Positions 11,078-11,309 of a stretch of DNA of 11,309 bases are shown here, piece after piece. Both the position numbers and the translations under genes were made by a program. Within the stretch, counting starts at the first letter, position 1, and each line of letters starts with the position of its first letter. Source of the stretch: Candidatus Saccharibacteria bacterium UBA1788 (GTDB lineage Bacteria; Patescibacteriota; Saccharimonadia; Saccharimonadales; Saccharimonadaceae); the NCBI GenBank assembly GCA_002315165.1, contig DCGC01000020.1, positions 1 through 11,309 on the forward strand, in the 5' to 3' direction. The notes under the pieces are model-generated. The model was not told the origin of the DNA and searched no databases. It saw only the letters and a list, made by a program, of their open reading frames with translations.

Positions 11078-11105
11078 ATTATAACATATTTTTTTAACGT
11101 ATCAA
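11078..11105 (-). promoter_or_regulatory. Promoter of the 107-residue pilin-like gene
   Basis: On the minus strand TTGATA (11100-11105), 16 nt and TATAAT (11078-11083) give a transcript leader of about 25 nt with an AAGGA ribosome binding site. The -35 ends 4 nt after the stop codon of the upstream pilin-like gene. Confidence 0.75.
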
Positions 11106-11109
11106 TAAT

Positions 11110-11309
11110 CTATAATGCGTCAACCACAAAATTCGTAATCACCATCGCCAAAATCACCACAACCAAACCAATAATAGAATATAACAGCATCTTTTTTGCT
11201 TTACCGACTTTGCCGGCGTCACCATTAGACGTTGTCATTATCACTCCCGCATAAACAATCATCACCACCGCAACCAACCCCGCAATTCCATAAACCACGT
11301 TCATCACAT
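11110..11309 (-). CDS. T4SS-pilin-like membrane protein, 5' end outside the window
   Basis: At least 65 codons of a third family member are present. Both membrane helices and the loop AGVIMTTSNGDAGKVGKAKKMLLYSIIGL align without gaps to the 107-residue neighbour, and both end in FVxxAL. The neighbour has about 40 further residues upstream of this point and the frame stays open to the window edge, so the GTG at 11307 is probably not the true start. It is 63 nt upstream of the 107-residue gene on the same strand; the two look like a tandem duplication that has since diverged. Confidence 0.78.
   Translation of the reverse strand, partial: VMNVVYGIAGLVAVVMIVYAGVIMTTSNGDAGKVGKAKKMLLYSIIGLVVVILAMVITNFVVDAL

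Overview
The window is bacterial and most likely comes from a Candidate Phyla Radiation (Patescibacteria) genome, best fit Candidatus Saccharibacteria (TM7). This placement is inferred from compact gene spacing, several small predicted T4SS-pilin-type membrane proteins with no secretion machinery beside them, groES-groEL behind a CIRCE element, overlapping genes, and many proteins I cannot assign. Every gene ends in TAA or TAG and no gene needs UGA read as an amino acid, so the standard code fits and the UGA-recoding CPR groups (Gracilibacteria, Absconditabacteria) do not.

Left part (1-2340): a minus-strand tRNA-Gln diverges from a small operon on the plus strand, a HIT-family protein coupled by a TAATG overlap to a RumA/TrmA-type RNA uracil methyltransferase. 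The divergent intergenic region carries two large near-identical dyads, one over a TTGACA promoter. A 92-residue protein of unknown function follows, with its own promoter and a strong terminator.

Middle (2340-5340): a repeat element lies just 3' of a minus-strand tRNA-Ser(CGA). Next come a 533-residue orphan protein (minus), a plus-strand tRNA-Arg with the uncommon anticodon GCG whose 3' end is duplicated 79 bp downstream, and a truncated Mur-ligase-like protein that stops exactly in the CIRCE operator.

Centre-right (5340-8980): the groES-groEL operon ends in a bidirectional terminator shared with two convergent minus-strand genes of unknown function, an acidic Ala/Pro-rich 198-residue protein and a 157-residue membrane protein. 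A second, longer copy of the repeat element follows, again just 3' of a tRNA-Ser, this time GCT.

Right part (8980-11309): a secreted pilin-like protein converges on and overlaps comF. comF diverges from an Hsp20 chaperone. Two more pilin-like genes lie on the minus strand, the last cut by the window edge.

Three patterns stand out. First, a repeat element with regular 40-bp alternating units, a sequence-divergent but structure-conserved hairpin and a nearly invariant 44-nt core sits 3' of both tRNA-Ser genes. Second, four genes have exactly 6 nt between a -10 hexamer and ATG and no Shine-Dalgarno, which predicts leaderless mRNAs. Third, the paired dyads between tRNA-Gln and the HIT gene look like operators of an unidentified regulator. 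I see no complete mobile element, CRISPR system or defence island.
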